Notes under the pieces: model-generated
The model's database searches: none
Seen by the model: the letters and a program-made list of their open reading frames with translations, nothing else
What the model was told of the DNA's origin: nothing
From: RYN-230 sp963782185
GTDB lineage: Bacteria; Actinomycetota; Actinomycetes; Streptosporangiales; Streptosporangiaceae
Length of the DNA stretch: 64,000 nucleotides
Direction: 5' to 3'
Assembly (NCBI GenBank): GCA_963782185.1
Contig: CAWAJB010000012.1
Coordinates: forward strand, 1 to 64,000
Shown: one piece after another, positions 32,193 to 42,035 of the stretch
Numbering within the stretch: position 1 is the first letter of the stretch
Layout of the letters: each line of letters opens with the position of its first letter
Program-made: the position numbers and the translations under genes

Positions 32193-33065
32193 TCAGAGGT
32201 TGGCGACGACGGGGATGACCTCGCTGCCGATGACCTCGAGCGGGGTGATGTCCCAGACGTTGCGCACCTGGCCGATCGCCGCGCCGAAGCCCATCTGCGC
32301 CAGCCCGCCGAGCTGGTCCACCACCTGGGCCGCCTTCTCGCCCTTCGAGCCGACGTCGTAGATGAAGTAGACGGTCTTCTCGATCTCGTCGTAGTCACGG
32401 CCCTCGGCCTCGCAGTGCCCGCGAAGCACGTCCAGCTTGCGGGCCAGCTCGGGGCCGGGGAACAGGTTGCAGGCCTGGGCGTACTGCGCCACCAGGCGGA
32501 GGGTCTTCTTCTCACCCGAGCCGCCGATGAGGATCGGCGGGTGCGGCCTGGCCAGCGGCGGCGGCGAGTTCAGCGGCCGCTCCAGCTGGTAGTGCCGGCC
32601 ATGGAAGGGGCGGTCGTCGCCGCGGAACATCTGCAGGCAGATCTGCAGCGTCTCCTCCAGCCGCTCGAACCGCTCGGCCAGCGGCGGGAACGGGATGCCG
32701 AGCCCGCGGGATTCCTCCTCGTTCCACGCGGCACCGATGCCGAGCCAGGCCCGGCCGCCGGACAGCACGTCGAGCGTGGTGATGATCTTGGCCAGGATCC
32801 CGGGATCGCGGTAGATCACCCCGGTGACCAGGGTCAGCAGCTTGGCCCGCGACGTGCTCGCGGCCAGGTAGCCGAGCGTCGTGTACGCCTCGAGCATCTC
32901 GCGGTCGGCCGGGCCGACCGACTGGATCTGGAAGAAGTGATCCATGACGGCCAGGAAATCGAACCCGGCGTCGTCCGCGGTCCGGGCGACTGTGGCGAGG
33001 TCCGCCCCGAGGCGGGCCGGGCCGTCCGGAGTGGTGAAGTCTGGGATCTGCAGGCCGATCTTCAC
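32193..33065 (-). CDS. LLM-class F420-dependent oxidoreductase
   Basis: About 290 residues, starting at GTG 33065 (MKIGLQIPDF). Luciferase-like TIM-barrel features are DFLAVMDHFFQIQ, GGRAWLGIGAAWNEEES (landmark near 100-116), RPHPPILIGGSGEKKTLRL, and the C-terminal GFGAAIGQVRN. Members use F420 or FMN to reduce or oxidise varied substrates. The substrate is unknown. It is convergent with vapC and divergent from the alpha/beta hydrolase (115 bp between starts). Confidence 0.9.
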   Translation of the reverse strand: MKIGLQIPDFTTPDGPARLGADLATVARTADDAGFDFLAVMDHFFQIQSVGPADREMLEAYTTLGYLAASTSRAKLLTLVTGVIYRDPGILAKIITTLDVLSGGRAWLGIGAAWNEEESRGLGIPFPPLAERFERLEETLQICLQMFRGDDRPFHGRHYQLERPLNSPPPLARPHPPILIGGSGEKKTLRLVAQYAQACNLFPGPELARKLDVLRGHCEAEGRDYDEIEKTVYFIYDVGSKGEKAAQVVDQLGGLAQMGFGAAIGQVRNVWDITPLEVIGSEVIPVVANL

Positions 33066-33924
33066 GCGGGTGCCTCTCGTCGCGGCTCGGGGTCCAGGAC
33101 GAAACTCTTTCACAACCCCGGCACGGGCACCGGCTGGCCTGGCGTGCGGCAGCCCGGCGATCATCGCGCAGAATGGGAGCATGACTGGACCCGTTGTGAA
33201 GGCGCTGACCCTGGTGACCGACGACGGGGTCCCCATCGACGCGGTGCACCTGCCCGGCCCGAGCGACGTGGGGTTCGTTATTGCCCATGGTTTTACCCTG
33301 TCCTGGCAGCACGGCGCGGTCTGGAAGGTGGCCAGCAGGCTGCGCCAGGCAGGCGGGGTGGTGTCGTTCGACTTCCGCGGCCACGGGCGGTCCGGTGGGC
33401 TGTCCACGATGGGGGACCGGGAGATCAAGGATCTCGACGTGGCGGTGTGCTACGCACGCGAGCTGGGCTACCGGCGGATCGCGGCGGTCGGGTTCTCCAT
33501 GGGGGCATCGGTGGTGACGCGGTACGCGGGGCTGGTCGGCGGGCTGGACGCGGCGGTGTCGGTCAGCGGGCCTGGTCACTGGTACTACCGCGGCACCAAG
33601 CCGATGCGCCGGGTGCACTTCGCGGTCGAGCGCAGGGTGGGCCGGGCCATCACCCGGGCCTGGCTGAAGACCCGGGTCAGCCCGGGCGGGTGGAACCCGG
33701 TGCCGGTCCCGCCGGACGAGGCCGCCGCGCTGATCTCGCCGATACCGCTGCTCCTCGTGCACGGCGACCATGACCCGTACTTCCCGGTCAATCATGGCCA
33801 GCGGCTGTACGACGCGGCGCGCGAGCCGAAGGAGCTGTGGATCGAGCCCGGGTTCGGGCACGCGGAGTCCGGCGCCGACGGGCCGCTGCTGGACCGGATC
33901 GCCGCCTGGGTGCGGGGGCACGCG

Positions 33925-35133
<1,209 letters not shown>

Positions 35134-35170
35134 CGATGTCTCCCTATCCGCCGAACTGCCCGCCGAACTG

Positions 35171-36055
35171 CTACCCGCCGAATTGGTTCGTGGGCCGGCC
35201 CCGGACGCCCTCGACCCGGGTGTGCAGCACGTGCCCGGCCAGCGGTTCCGCGGCCCGTTGCGCCTGCGTCATGTCTTCCCAGGCCGTGGTGAGGTAGAGG
35301 TCGTCCAGGTCCGGGCCGCCGAACGCCGGGCAGGATGGCTGGGACACCGGGACCGCCAGCTCGGCCAGCAGCGAACCGTCCGGCGCGTAGCGGCGCACCG
35401 CATGACCGCCCCAGAACGCCACCCACAGGCAGCCGTCGGAGTCCACGACCAGGCCGTCCGGGATGCCCTGCGATGGCGGCGGCTGGACCAGATCCCGCGG
35501 CGCGCCCAGCGTGCCGGCCGCCAGATCGCACGGGAAGGACCGGATCCGCGGCCGCGGCTCAGCGGAGTCGATGTAGTAGAACGTGCCGCCGTCCAGGCTC
35601 CAGCCCAGCCCGTTGGACTCGGCCACCCCGTCCAGCACCACAGCGATCTCACCGGATGGGCTGAGCCGGTACAGCGCGCCCGCCCCGGCCCGCCGGTCGG
35701 CGGCCACCGTGCCTGCCCAGAACCGGCCCAGCGGGTCGCACACCCCGTCGTTGAACCGGACGTCGGGAAGCATGCCGTCCGGCCGCCACGGCCCGCCGTC
35801 CGGCTGCCCGTCCGCGCCGACCAGCCGGAACCCGTCGGCCGCAGCCAGCACGTACCCCCGCCGGCCCGCGGTGCCGGCCGCGCCGACCGCCACCCCGGCG
35901 GTGTGGAACACCGAGTCGCTCACACCCGGCCGGTACTGGTGCAGGTGCCCGGCCAGGATGTCCACCCACATCAGGCTGCCGGTGGCGGCGTCCCAGAACG
36001 GCCGCTCACCGAGCTCCGCCCGGGCCGAGATGGCCACATCCCACGACACGTTCAT
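35171..36055 (-). CDS. SMP-30/gluconolactonase-like lactonase
   Basis: About 294 residues from the ATG at 36055, which overlaps the permease stop (ATGA). The six-bladed propeller has metal-site segments GERPFWD (Glu17), RFNDGVCDP, ESNGLGWS and DGLVVDSDG. It is predicted to hydrolyse a sugar lactone (gluconolactone-like) to the acid, inside the cell. In this operon it would act between the dehydrogenase and the IlvD/Edd dehydratase. Confidence 0.9.
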   Translation of the reverse strand: MNVSWDVAISARAELGERPFWDAATGSLMWVDILAGHLHQYRPGVSDSVFHTAGVAVGAAGTAGRRGYVLAAADGFRLVGADGQPDGGPWRPDGMLPDVRFNDGVCDPLGRFWAGTVAADRRAGAGALYRLSPSGEIAVVLDGVAESNGLGWSLDGGTFYYIDSAEPRPRIRSFPCDLAAGTLGAPRDLVQPPPSQGIPDGLVVDSDGCLWVAFWGGHAVRRYAPDGSLLAELAVPVSQPSCPAFGGPDLDDLYLTTAWEDMTQAQRAAEPLAGHVLHTRVEGVRGRPTNQFGG

Positions 36056-36948
36056 TTGCCCATCCCCAGAGTGAGTCCCCGCACCAGGTAACGCTGGAAG
36101 ATCAGGTAGACCACGATCGCAGGCACCGCGCTGATGAACGAGCCAGCCATCAGCACCGGGATGCTGGTCGTCCGCCCGGCCGACAAGGCGGCCAGTCCCA
36201 CCGTGATCGTCCGCTGCTGCGGATTCTGCAGGAACAGCAGCCCGACCAGCAGGTCGTCCCAGATCTGGATGAACTGCAGCACGGTCACGGTGGCGATGGC
36301 CGGCCACGACAGCGGCAGCGCGATGCGCAGGAACGTCCGCTCGTACCCCAGCCCGTCCATCACCGCCGCCTCGATCAGGTCGTCGGAGATGCCGCGGTAG
36401 TAGGTGGCCATCAGGAATGTGGCGAACGGGGTGCCCAGCGCCACGTAGACCAGGATCGCGCCGAGGTAGGTGTTGATCAGCCCGAGCTTCCCGAGGTTCA
36501 CGTACTCCGGGATGATGATCGACTGCAGCGGCACCATCAGCGCGGCCACCACGCCCAGGAACAGCGTGCCGCTGCCCCGGTAGCGCAGCTTGGCGAACGC
36601 GAATCCGGCCGTGGTGGACACGGCCAGGATGAGCAGGATGGACAGCAGGCAGATCAGCGTGGAGTTGAGCAGTTCCCGGCCGACCGGCAGCTCGCTCAGC
36701 AGCTGGCCCCAGCTCACTCCCGAATGGCCGCTCTGGCGCTCGAACTGTGACTGGTTCCGGAACGCGTTGTTGAGGATGTACCAGAACGGGTACAGCATGA
36801 CGACCGCGATGACCGACATGATCGCGAAGATCAGGCCGATCCGGCCGCGCCGCCGGGCCCGCAGCGCCCGCCTGGCCAGCGCGCCGCCGGGTCCTGCGGC
36901 GCCGGGACCTGGCGCGGGGCCGGCCGTCGTCAGCGAGTCCGCCGCCAT
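36052..36948 (-). CDS. Sugar ABC importer permease (MalG-like)
   Basis: A 298-residue permease with a ~35-residue Ala/Gly/Pro/Arg-rich N-terminus and six helices. The EAA loop is EAAVMDGLGYERTFLRIALPLS and the last segment is LVRGLTLGMGK, the usual MalG-family end. It starts at 36948, with no bases between it and the stop of the MalF-like gene, and ends ATGA with the lactonase gene. Confidence 0.93.
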   Translation of the reverse strand: MAADSLTTAGPAPGPGAAGPGGALARRALRARRRGRIGLIFAIMSVIAVVMLYPFWYILNNAFRNQSQFERQSGHSGVSWGQLLSELPVGRELLNSTLICLLSILLILAVSTTAGFAFAKLRYRGSGTLFLGVVAALMVPLQSIIIPEYVNLGKLGLINTYLGAILVYVALGTPFATFLMATYYRGISDDLIEAAVMDGLGYERTFLRIALPLSWPAIATVTVLQFIQIWDDLLVGLLFLQNPQQRTITVGLAALSAGRTTSIPVLMAGSFISAVPAIVVYLIFQRYLVRGLTLGMGK

Positions 36949-37935
36949 CTACCAGCCCTCCCCGTCCTCGGAGCGGATCAGCCGGAGCTGCACCAGCCCG
37001 ACCACGATCATGATCACGAACAGGATGATCCCGTACAGCGCGCCGGTGCCGAACTGGCCCAGCGAGAACGCCGACTGGTAGACGAAGAACTCCAGCGTGG
37101 TGGTGCCGAATCCGGGCCCGCCGTTCGTCATCACGAAGATCAGGCTGAACAGCGCCGAGAACGCGCTGATCACCGTGATCACGAACGAGAATTGCACGAA
37201 CCGCTTGAGCAGCGGCAGTGTGACCCGGAAGAAGATCTGGCGGCGTTTCAGCCCGTCCACCCGGGCCGCCTCCAGCAGCGTCGGGTCCAGGGTGGCCATC
37301 CCGGTCAGGAAGATGATCGTGTTGGTGCCGAGCATGGACCAGATGAACGTGATGGCCAGCGCGAGCAGCGCGGTGCGCTGGCCGGCCAGCAGGTTGGTCG
37401 CCGCCGTGCCCAGGCCGACCGCGGCGAGCATCTTGTTCAGCAGCCCGTTCAGCGCGAAGAACTGCACCGCGACCATGCCGATGACCACCCAGGACACGGC
37501 GGTGGGCAGGAAGTACACCGACCGGAAGAACCGCCAGCCGCGGACGTGCTCGTTCAGCAGGGCGGCGATGGCGAGCGGGATGCCGATCGCGAACGGGATG
37601 GACAGCAGCAGGAGCGCGTTGTTCTGGATCACCCGCCAGAAGATCGGGTCGCTGAGCGCGGCCGTATAGGTGCTCGGCCCGATCCACTGGGCGGTCAGGC
37701 CGTTCCAGTTCGTCATCGAGTAGTAGACGGCCTGCCCGATCGGGATGCCGAGCAGGGCCACCACCACGATCACCGCGGGCAGCGACAGCAGGATGCCCGC
37801 CCGCCGCCGCCGCCGGGCCAGCCGGCTCCGGCGCGGCCGGGCGGGCTGGCCCGGGGCACTGCCCCGGGCCAGCCCCGGCGACGCTCCCGAGACGCTCACC
37901 AGCGCATCACGGGTAGCTGGTCCCCCTCTGGTCAC
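36949..37935 (-). CDS. Sugar ABC importer permease (MalF-like)
   Basis: A 328-residue permease. The arginine-rich cytoplasmic N-terminus (about 28-48) is followed by six helices, with EAARVDGLKRRQIFFRVTLPLL as the coupling loop. The GTG used here overlaps the binding-protein gene by 29 bp. A second in-frame GTG at 37899 would remove the overlap but has no better ribosome-binding site, so the exact start is uncertain. It pairs with the MalG-like gene. Confidence 0.9.
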   Translation of the reverse strand: MTRGGPATRDALVSVSGASPGLARGSAPGQPARPRRSRLARRRRRAGILLSLPAVIVVVALLGIPIGQAVYYSMTNWNGLTAQWIGPSTYTAALSDPIFWRVIQNNALLLLSIPFAIGIPLAIAALLNEHVRGWRFFRSVYFLPTAVSWVVIGMVAVQFFALNGLLNKMLAAVGLGTAATNLLAGQRTALLALAITFIWSMLGTNTIIFLTGMATLDPTLLEAARVDGLKRRQIFFRVTLPLLKRFVQFSFVITVISAFSALFSLIFVMTNGGPGFGTTTLEFFVYQSAFSLGQFGTGALYGIILFVIMIVVGLVQLRLIRSEDGEGW

Positions 37936-39205
37936 TGGGCAGCTGGCCGAGCGTGGTCTGCATGCTGGACAGCGCCGACGTCGGCGAGATGCTGCCGTTC
38001 AGCACCGACGGGAGCACCTTGCTCCCGGTGTTCACCACGTTGCCCTGCACCACGTTGTCCAGCATCGGGTAGGCGGTCAGGTGATCGGTGCTGACGAAGT
38101 TCAGCATCTGCTGGTTCACCGGGTTGGACGTGGACGTGCCGTTGATGGCGGGGATCAGCCCGGCGGCGTTGATGATCGTCGCGGCCTGGCTGGTCGTCAT
38201 GAACTCCAGGAACTGCAGGGCCTGGGCGGAGTGCTGGGTGTAGTTCGTCATGGACAGGCCATCACCGGCGAAGTCCACGACGCCCTTGATCGGGCTGTCG
38301 GAGAACGGCGGCACGAACGCGGCCACCTTCGAGCCCAGCGCGCTGGTGAACTTCTGGGTGTCCCAGGTGCCGTCCACCATCATGGCGGCCTTCCCGGACT
38401 CGAAGTCCCCTAGGTTGTCCGTCTTGGTCAGCACGTCGCTGTTGGTGCAGCCGTTGCTCTTCAGCTTGGCCCACTGCGCCAGCTGGGCCTCGTTAGCCGC
38501 CGAGGTCCACGGGATCTGGCCGCTGTAGAGCTGCTGCCAGTTCGTGACCGGGTGCGCGCCGATCATCATGTAGCTCATGTCGTACCACGGGTAGAACTCC
38601 GCGCCCAGCGGCTGGCCGCCGTTGCCGTAGGTCAGCGGCATGTAGCCGGCTGCCTTGAGCTTCTTGCACGCCGCGAACAGCTGCGTCCAGTCGGTCGGCA
38701 CCGAGGTCACGCCGGCCTTGGCGAACGCGGCCTTGTTGTAGAAGCCGATGTAGAACTGGTTCTCCAGCGGGATCACGTACGGGCCGTTGTCGGCGTTGAA
38801 CTGGTCCGACGTCCACCTGAGCGCGTTCGGGTTGATCCGGGCCAGGTCATCGGCCGGGATCTTGCCCTTGAGGTTGGTCAGGAACTCCTTGTACTGCAGG
38901 GTGAACAGGCCGGTCCACATGACCGCCAGATCCGGGCCGGTCTTGGACACCGCGGCCGCCTGGAGCAGCGCGAAGTAGTTGTCCGCGGGCTGGCTCACCA
39001 CGTTGATGGTGATGTTCTTGTGCTGGGCCTCGAACGCCTTGGCCAGGTTCTTCAGCGCGGTCGCGTTCTGCTCGGTGCCGTAGTTCTCCCAGATGGTGAG
39101 GGTGACCGGGCCCGACGCCGACCCGCTGCTTCCCCCGCCGCTCCCGCACGCGGTGGCCAGCAGGGCCGCCGCCGCCGTGGCGGCCAACACTTTCCAGTGC
39201 CTCAC
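37907..39205 (-). CDS. Sugar-binding lipoprotein of ABC importer
   Basis: About 432 residues from GTG 39205, with AGGAGA eight bases upstream. The lipobox LLATAC puts the lipidated cysteine at residue 20, followed by a Gly/Ser linker. It is a family-1 solute-binding protein (MalE/UgpB type): LTIWENYGTEQN, DLAVMWTGLF and a C-terminal GTSYP end. It should capture the carbohydrate for the MalFG-like permeases. It lies 86 bp after the dehydratase gene in the same transcript. Confidence 0.93.
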   Translation of the reverse strand: MRHWKVLAATAAAALLATACGSGGGSSGSASGPVTLTIWENYGTEQNATALKNLAKAFEAQHKNITINVVSQPADNYFALLQAAAVSKTGPDLAVMWTGLFTLQYKEFLTNLKGKIPADDLARINPNALRWTSDQFNADNGPYVIPLENQFYIGFYNKAAFAKAGVTSVPTDWTQLFAACKKLKAAGYMPLTYGNGGQPLGAEFYPWYDMSYMMIGAHPVTNWQQLYSGQIPWTSAANEAQLAQWAKLKSNGCTNSDVLTKTDNLGDFESGKAAMMVDGTWDTQKFTSALGSKVAAFVPPFSDSPIKGVVDFAGDGLSMTNYTQHSAQALQFLEFMTTSQAATIINAAGLIPAINGTSTSNPVNQQMLNFVSTDHLTAYPMLDNVVQGNVVNTGSKVLPSVLNGSISPTSALSSMQTTLGQLPSDQRGTSYP

Positions 39206-39291
39206 GGCTGTCTCCTTTCGGTGTGTGAAAATCGTGTGCCTCGAAATCTCTCGGTGCCACCGCGTGGCCCGCAGCCAGCTGGCCGGCCCGT

Positions 39292-41061
39292 TCAGGACCG
39301 CCCGACGACGGGCTCCACGAACCGGCGGTGCTCCTTCGTCGGGGCCCGCAGGAAGTCCAGGTCGCAGCCATCGGGTGCCTGCAGCACGTGGTCGCGGTAG
39401 AGCGCGGGCCAGCCGCGCAGGTGGGGGGAGGGCGTCGGGGTCCAGCGTGCCCGGCGCCGGGCCAGCTCGGCCTCGGGCACGTCCAGCGTGAGCGACCCGG
39501 CCGCGACGTCCACCGCCACCGGATCGCCGTCGGCGACCAGCGCCAGCGGCCCGCCGACGGCGGCTTCCGGGGCGGCGTGCAGGAACACGGTGCCGAAGCT
39601 GGTGCCGCTCATCCGGGCGTCGGTGACCCGGACCATGTCGGTGACCCCGCTGGCGGCCAGCTTGGCCGGGATCGGGATCATGCCCCATTCCGGCATCCCC
39701 GGCACCCCGGCCGGGCCGCAGCCGGCCAGCACCAGCACGCTGTCCGGGGTCACGTCGAGCGCCGGGTCCTCGACCCGCCGGCGCATCTCCTCGTAGCCGC
39801 GGAAGACCAGGGCCGGCCCGCGGTGACGGAGCAGCGCCGCGGTGGCCGCGGAGGTCCTGATCACCGCACCGTCTGGCGCCAGGGTGCCGCGGACCACGGC
39901 AAAGGCCCCTTCCTTCCCCAACGAAACCCCGGCCGGGCGGATAGCGCCGGACGCGGGGGGAGCGGCGCGGGCGATCTCGCCGATCGTGGCGCCGGTGACG
40001 GTGACCGCGCCGGTGTCCAGCCGCCCGCCCAGTTCCCGCAACAGCGCGGGGACCCCGCCGGCCCGGTCCAGGTCCGGCATGAGCCGGGTGCCGGACGGTT
40101 CCACGTCGGCCAGCACCGGGATGCCCTGGCCGAGGCGGCCCAGGTCGTCGAGGGGGAGCGAGACACCCGCCCGGCCGGCGATAGCGGCCAGGTGGATGAT
40201 CGCGTTGGTGGAGCCGCCGACCGCGTGCAGCATCCGGATCGCGTTGGCGAAGGCGGCCGGGGTCAGGATGGCGGACGGGCGCCGGTCCTTCCGGACGGCC
40301 TCGACCGCGCAGCGGCCGGCCGCCGCCGCCGCGGCCGCGCCCCTCGGGTACCCGGCCGGGATGGTGCCCGAGCCGGGGATCATCAGTCCGAGCGTCTCAG
40401 CCAGGATGGCCATGGTCGAGGCGGTACCCATCGTGTTGCAGGTCCCGGTGCCGCAGGCCAGGCAGCGTTCCAGTTCCCGCCAGCCCGCGTCGTCGAGGCG
40501 GCAGGCCCGGCGCTCGTCCCAGAGCCGCCACAAGTCGCTGCCGGTGCCGAGCTGCCGGCCCCGGAACGTCGCCGGCTCCCGTGAGCCGCTGGTGACCAGG
40601 ACCATGGGCAGGTCGGCGCTGACCGCGCCCATGATCGCGCCGGGCACCGTCTTGTCGCAGCCGGCCAGCAGCACGATCCCGTCCAGCGGGTAGCTGCGGA
40701 TGATCTCCTCGATCTCGATGGAGAGCAGGTTCCGGTAGAGCATCGCGCTCGGCTTCATCAGGTCCTCGCCGAGCGGGATCGAGCCGAACTCGACCGGCAC
40801 CCCGCCGGCCTCCCGGACGCCGGCCCGGACAGCGCCGGCCAGGTCACGCAGCGGCAGGTTGCAGGGGTTCAGATCACTGGCCGAATTCGCGATGCCGATG
40901 ACGGGCCGGCCGCCCGCCGCGCTGACCTCGAGCCCCGCGGAGGCGAGCGCGACCCGGTTGGCCAGCGCGACCTCGTCGTCGCCGCGCAGCCACGCGTCAC
41001 TGCGCAGGCGCCCGGGGAATGGCGCGGTGGCACCAGGCCCGCCGGGGCTGTGCGGGGTCAC
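39292..41061 (-). CDS. IlvD/Edd family dehydratase (sugar-acid type likely)
   Basis: About 589 residues from GTG 41061, overlapping the preceding stop as GTGA. The Fe-S/Mg signatures are intact: SDLNPCNLPL (Cys67), AGCDKTVPG (Cys135) and CGTGTCNTMGTAS (Cys203, Cys208). The family holds dihydroxy-acid dehydratase, 6-phosphogluconate dehydratase and aldonate dehydratases. The neighbours (lactonase and sugar importer) make an aldonate dehydratase giving a 2-keto-3-deoxy acid more likely than the isoleucine/valine enzyme. The frame stays open upstream, but that part antisense-overlaps other genes. Confidence 0.9.
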   Translation of the reverse strand: MTPHSPGGPGATAPFPGRLRSDAWLRGDDEVALANRVALASAGLEVSAAGGRPVIGIANSASDLNPCNLPLRDLAGAVRAGVREAGGVPVEFGSIPLGEDLMKPSAMLYRNLLSIEIEEIIRSYPLDGIVLLAGCDKTVPGAIMGAVSADLPMVLVTSGSREPATFRGRQLGTGSDLWRLWDERRACRLDDAGWRELERCLACGTGTCNTMGTASTMAILAETLGLMIPGSGTIPAGYPRGAAAAAAAGRCAVEAVRKDRRPSAILTPAAFANAIRMLHAVGGSTNAIIHLAAIAGRAGVSLPLDDLGRLGQGIPVLADVEPSGTRLMPDLDRAGGVPALLRELGGRLDTGAVTVTGATIGEIARAAPPASGAIRPAGVSLGKEGAFAVVRGTLAPDGAVIRTSAATAALLRHRGPALVFRGYEEMRRRVEDPALDVTPDSVLVLAGCGPAGVPGMPEWGMIPIPAKLAASGVTDMVRVTDARMSGTSFGTVFLHAAPEAAVGGPLALVADGDPVAVDVAAGSLTLDVPEAELARRRARWTPTPSPHLRGWPALYRDHVLQAPDGCDLDFLRAPTKEHRRFVEPVVGRS

Positions 41062-42035
41062 GGCGCGGGCTCCGGGACGCCCAGGCCCAGGGCCCCGGGC
41101 CCCGACTGGGTCAGCCCCAGGCCGGCCCGGTCCATCCACTCCAGCGCCACCCGGGCCCGGTGCACCTTCTCCCGGGCGATGGCCGCCGCCTCCGTGACCA
41201 GGTGCAGCCCGCTGGGATACAGCGGCCGGGAGTTGCGCAGGCCGAACTTCACGTACATCGGGGAAGCCACCGCCACCAGATCCGCCGCCTCGTGCCCGCG
41301 GACCACTCCACCCATCGAGCTGGGCGCCTCGACGTACAGGTCGATGGGCAGCGTGGTGGCCGCGCGCAGCTCCGCGAGCAGGCCCAAAGTCATGTCCGCG
41401 GGCACGTTGACCGTGTCCGCCCCGAGCCGTTCCAGCTGGGCCACGCTGACCGGGTTGCCGGGGGCGAGCATGGCCGAGACCTTCCACACCACCGAGTCCG
41501 GGATCTCGCCGTCCTTCTGGATCCCGGCCAGCAGCTCCAGCAGGCCGGTGTCGGCGACCAGGAAGCCGCGGATGCCGCAGTCCACGCCGCGCAGGACGTC
41601 GTCGACCGCGTAGCGCAGCTGCCGTGACCCGCGGATCAGGCCGCCCCGGGACGGCCCCTCGTCGGACTGGGCCAGGCTGCCGATGTCCCATTCCTCGCGC
41701 GGCCCCACGAACAGCGAGATCTCCAGGCCGTGGTCGGCGCCGAGGGCGGCCATCTCGGCCAGTTCGTGCTCGGCCAGCAGCATCGCGCCGCTGCCCTGCG
41801 ACACCCGGTTGATGGTCACGCCTTCGGCCGCGGCCTGGTCCAGTACGGCCCGCAGCACGGCCGGGCCCTCGACACTGGGGATCTCGATCCGGAAGTCGGC
41901 GCCGTCCGGGAACCGGGCCGTGCTGCGCTGCGCGGCGGGCTCCACCGCGACCCCGCGCCGGGCCAGCGCCTGGATCCCGGTCAGCCGGGCTGTGGTCTCC
42001 TGACCGAGGGTCTCCTGGCTCCCCAGGGCCATCAC
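41058..42035 (-). CDS. U32-peptidase-like TIM-barrel protein, function unclear
   Basis: A 325-residue protein (GTG 42035 or the adjacent ATG 42032). It reads as an all-alpha/beta barrel: FRIEIPSVEGPAVLRAVLD, RVSQGSGAMLL, DCGIRGFLVADTG, LGADTVNVPADM and LPIDLYVEAPSSMGG occur in barrel order. Such proteins are usually labelled U32 peptidases, but the collagenase-type catalytic segment is not visible. Placed directly between an M24-fold gene and an aldonate-type dehydratase, with start-stop overlaps on both sides, it is more likely a sugar-pathway enzyme (lyase, aldolase or isomerase). That is inference. Confidence 0.65.
   Translation of the reverse strand: MMALGSQETLGQETTARLTGIQALARRGVAVEPAAQRSTARFPDGADFRIEIPSVEGPAVLRAVLDQAAAEGVTINRVSQGSGAMLLAEHELAEMAALGADHGLEISLFVGPREEWDIGSLAQSDEGPSRGGLIRGSRQLRYAVDDVLRGVDCGIRGFLVADTGLLELLAGIQKDGEIPDSVVWKVSAMLAPGNPVSVAQLERLGADTVNVPADMTLGLLAELRAATTLPIDLYVEAPSSMGGVVRGHEAADLVAVASPMYVKFGLRNSRPLYPSGLHLVTEAAAIAREKVHRARVALEWMDRAGLGLTQSGPGALGLGVPEPAP

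Noticed and set aside
32415..33773. Long plus-strand frame across the LLM gene and the hydrolase gene
   Set aside because: It has no start signal or motifs. The hydrolase from 33181 in another frame fits a catalytic triad.
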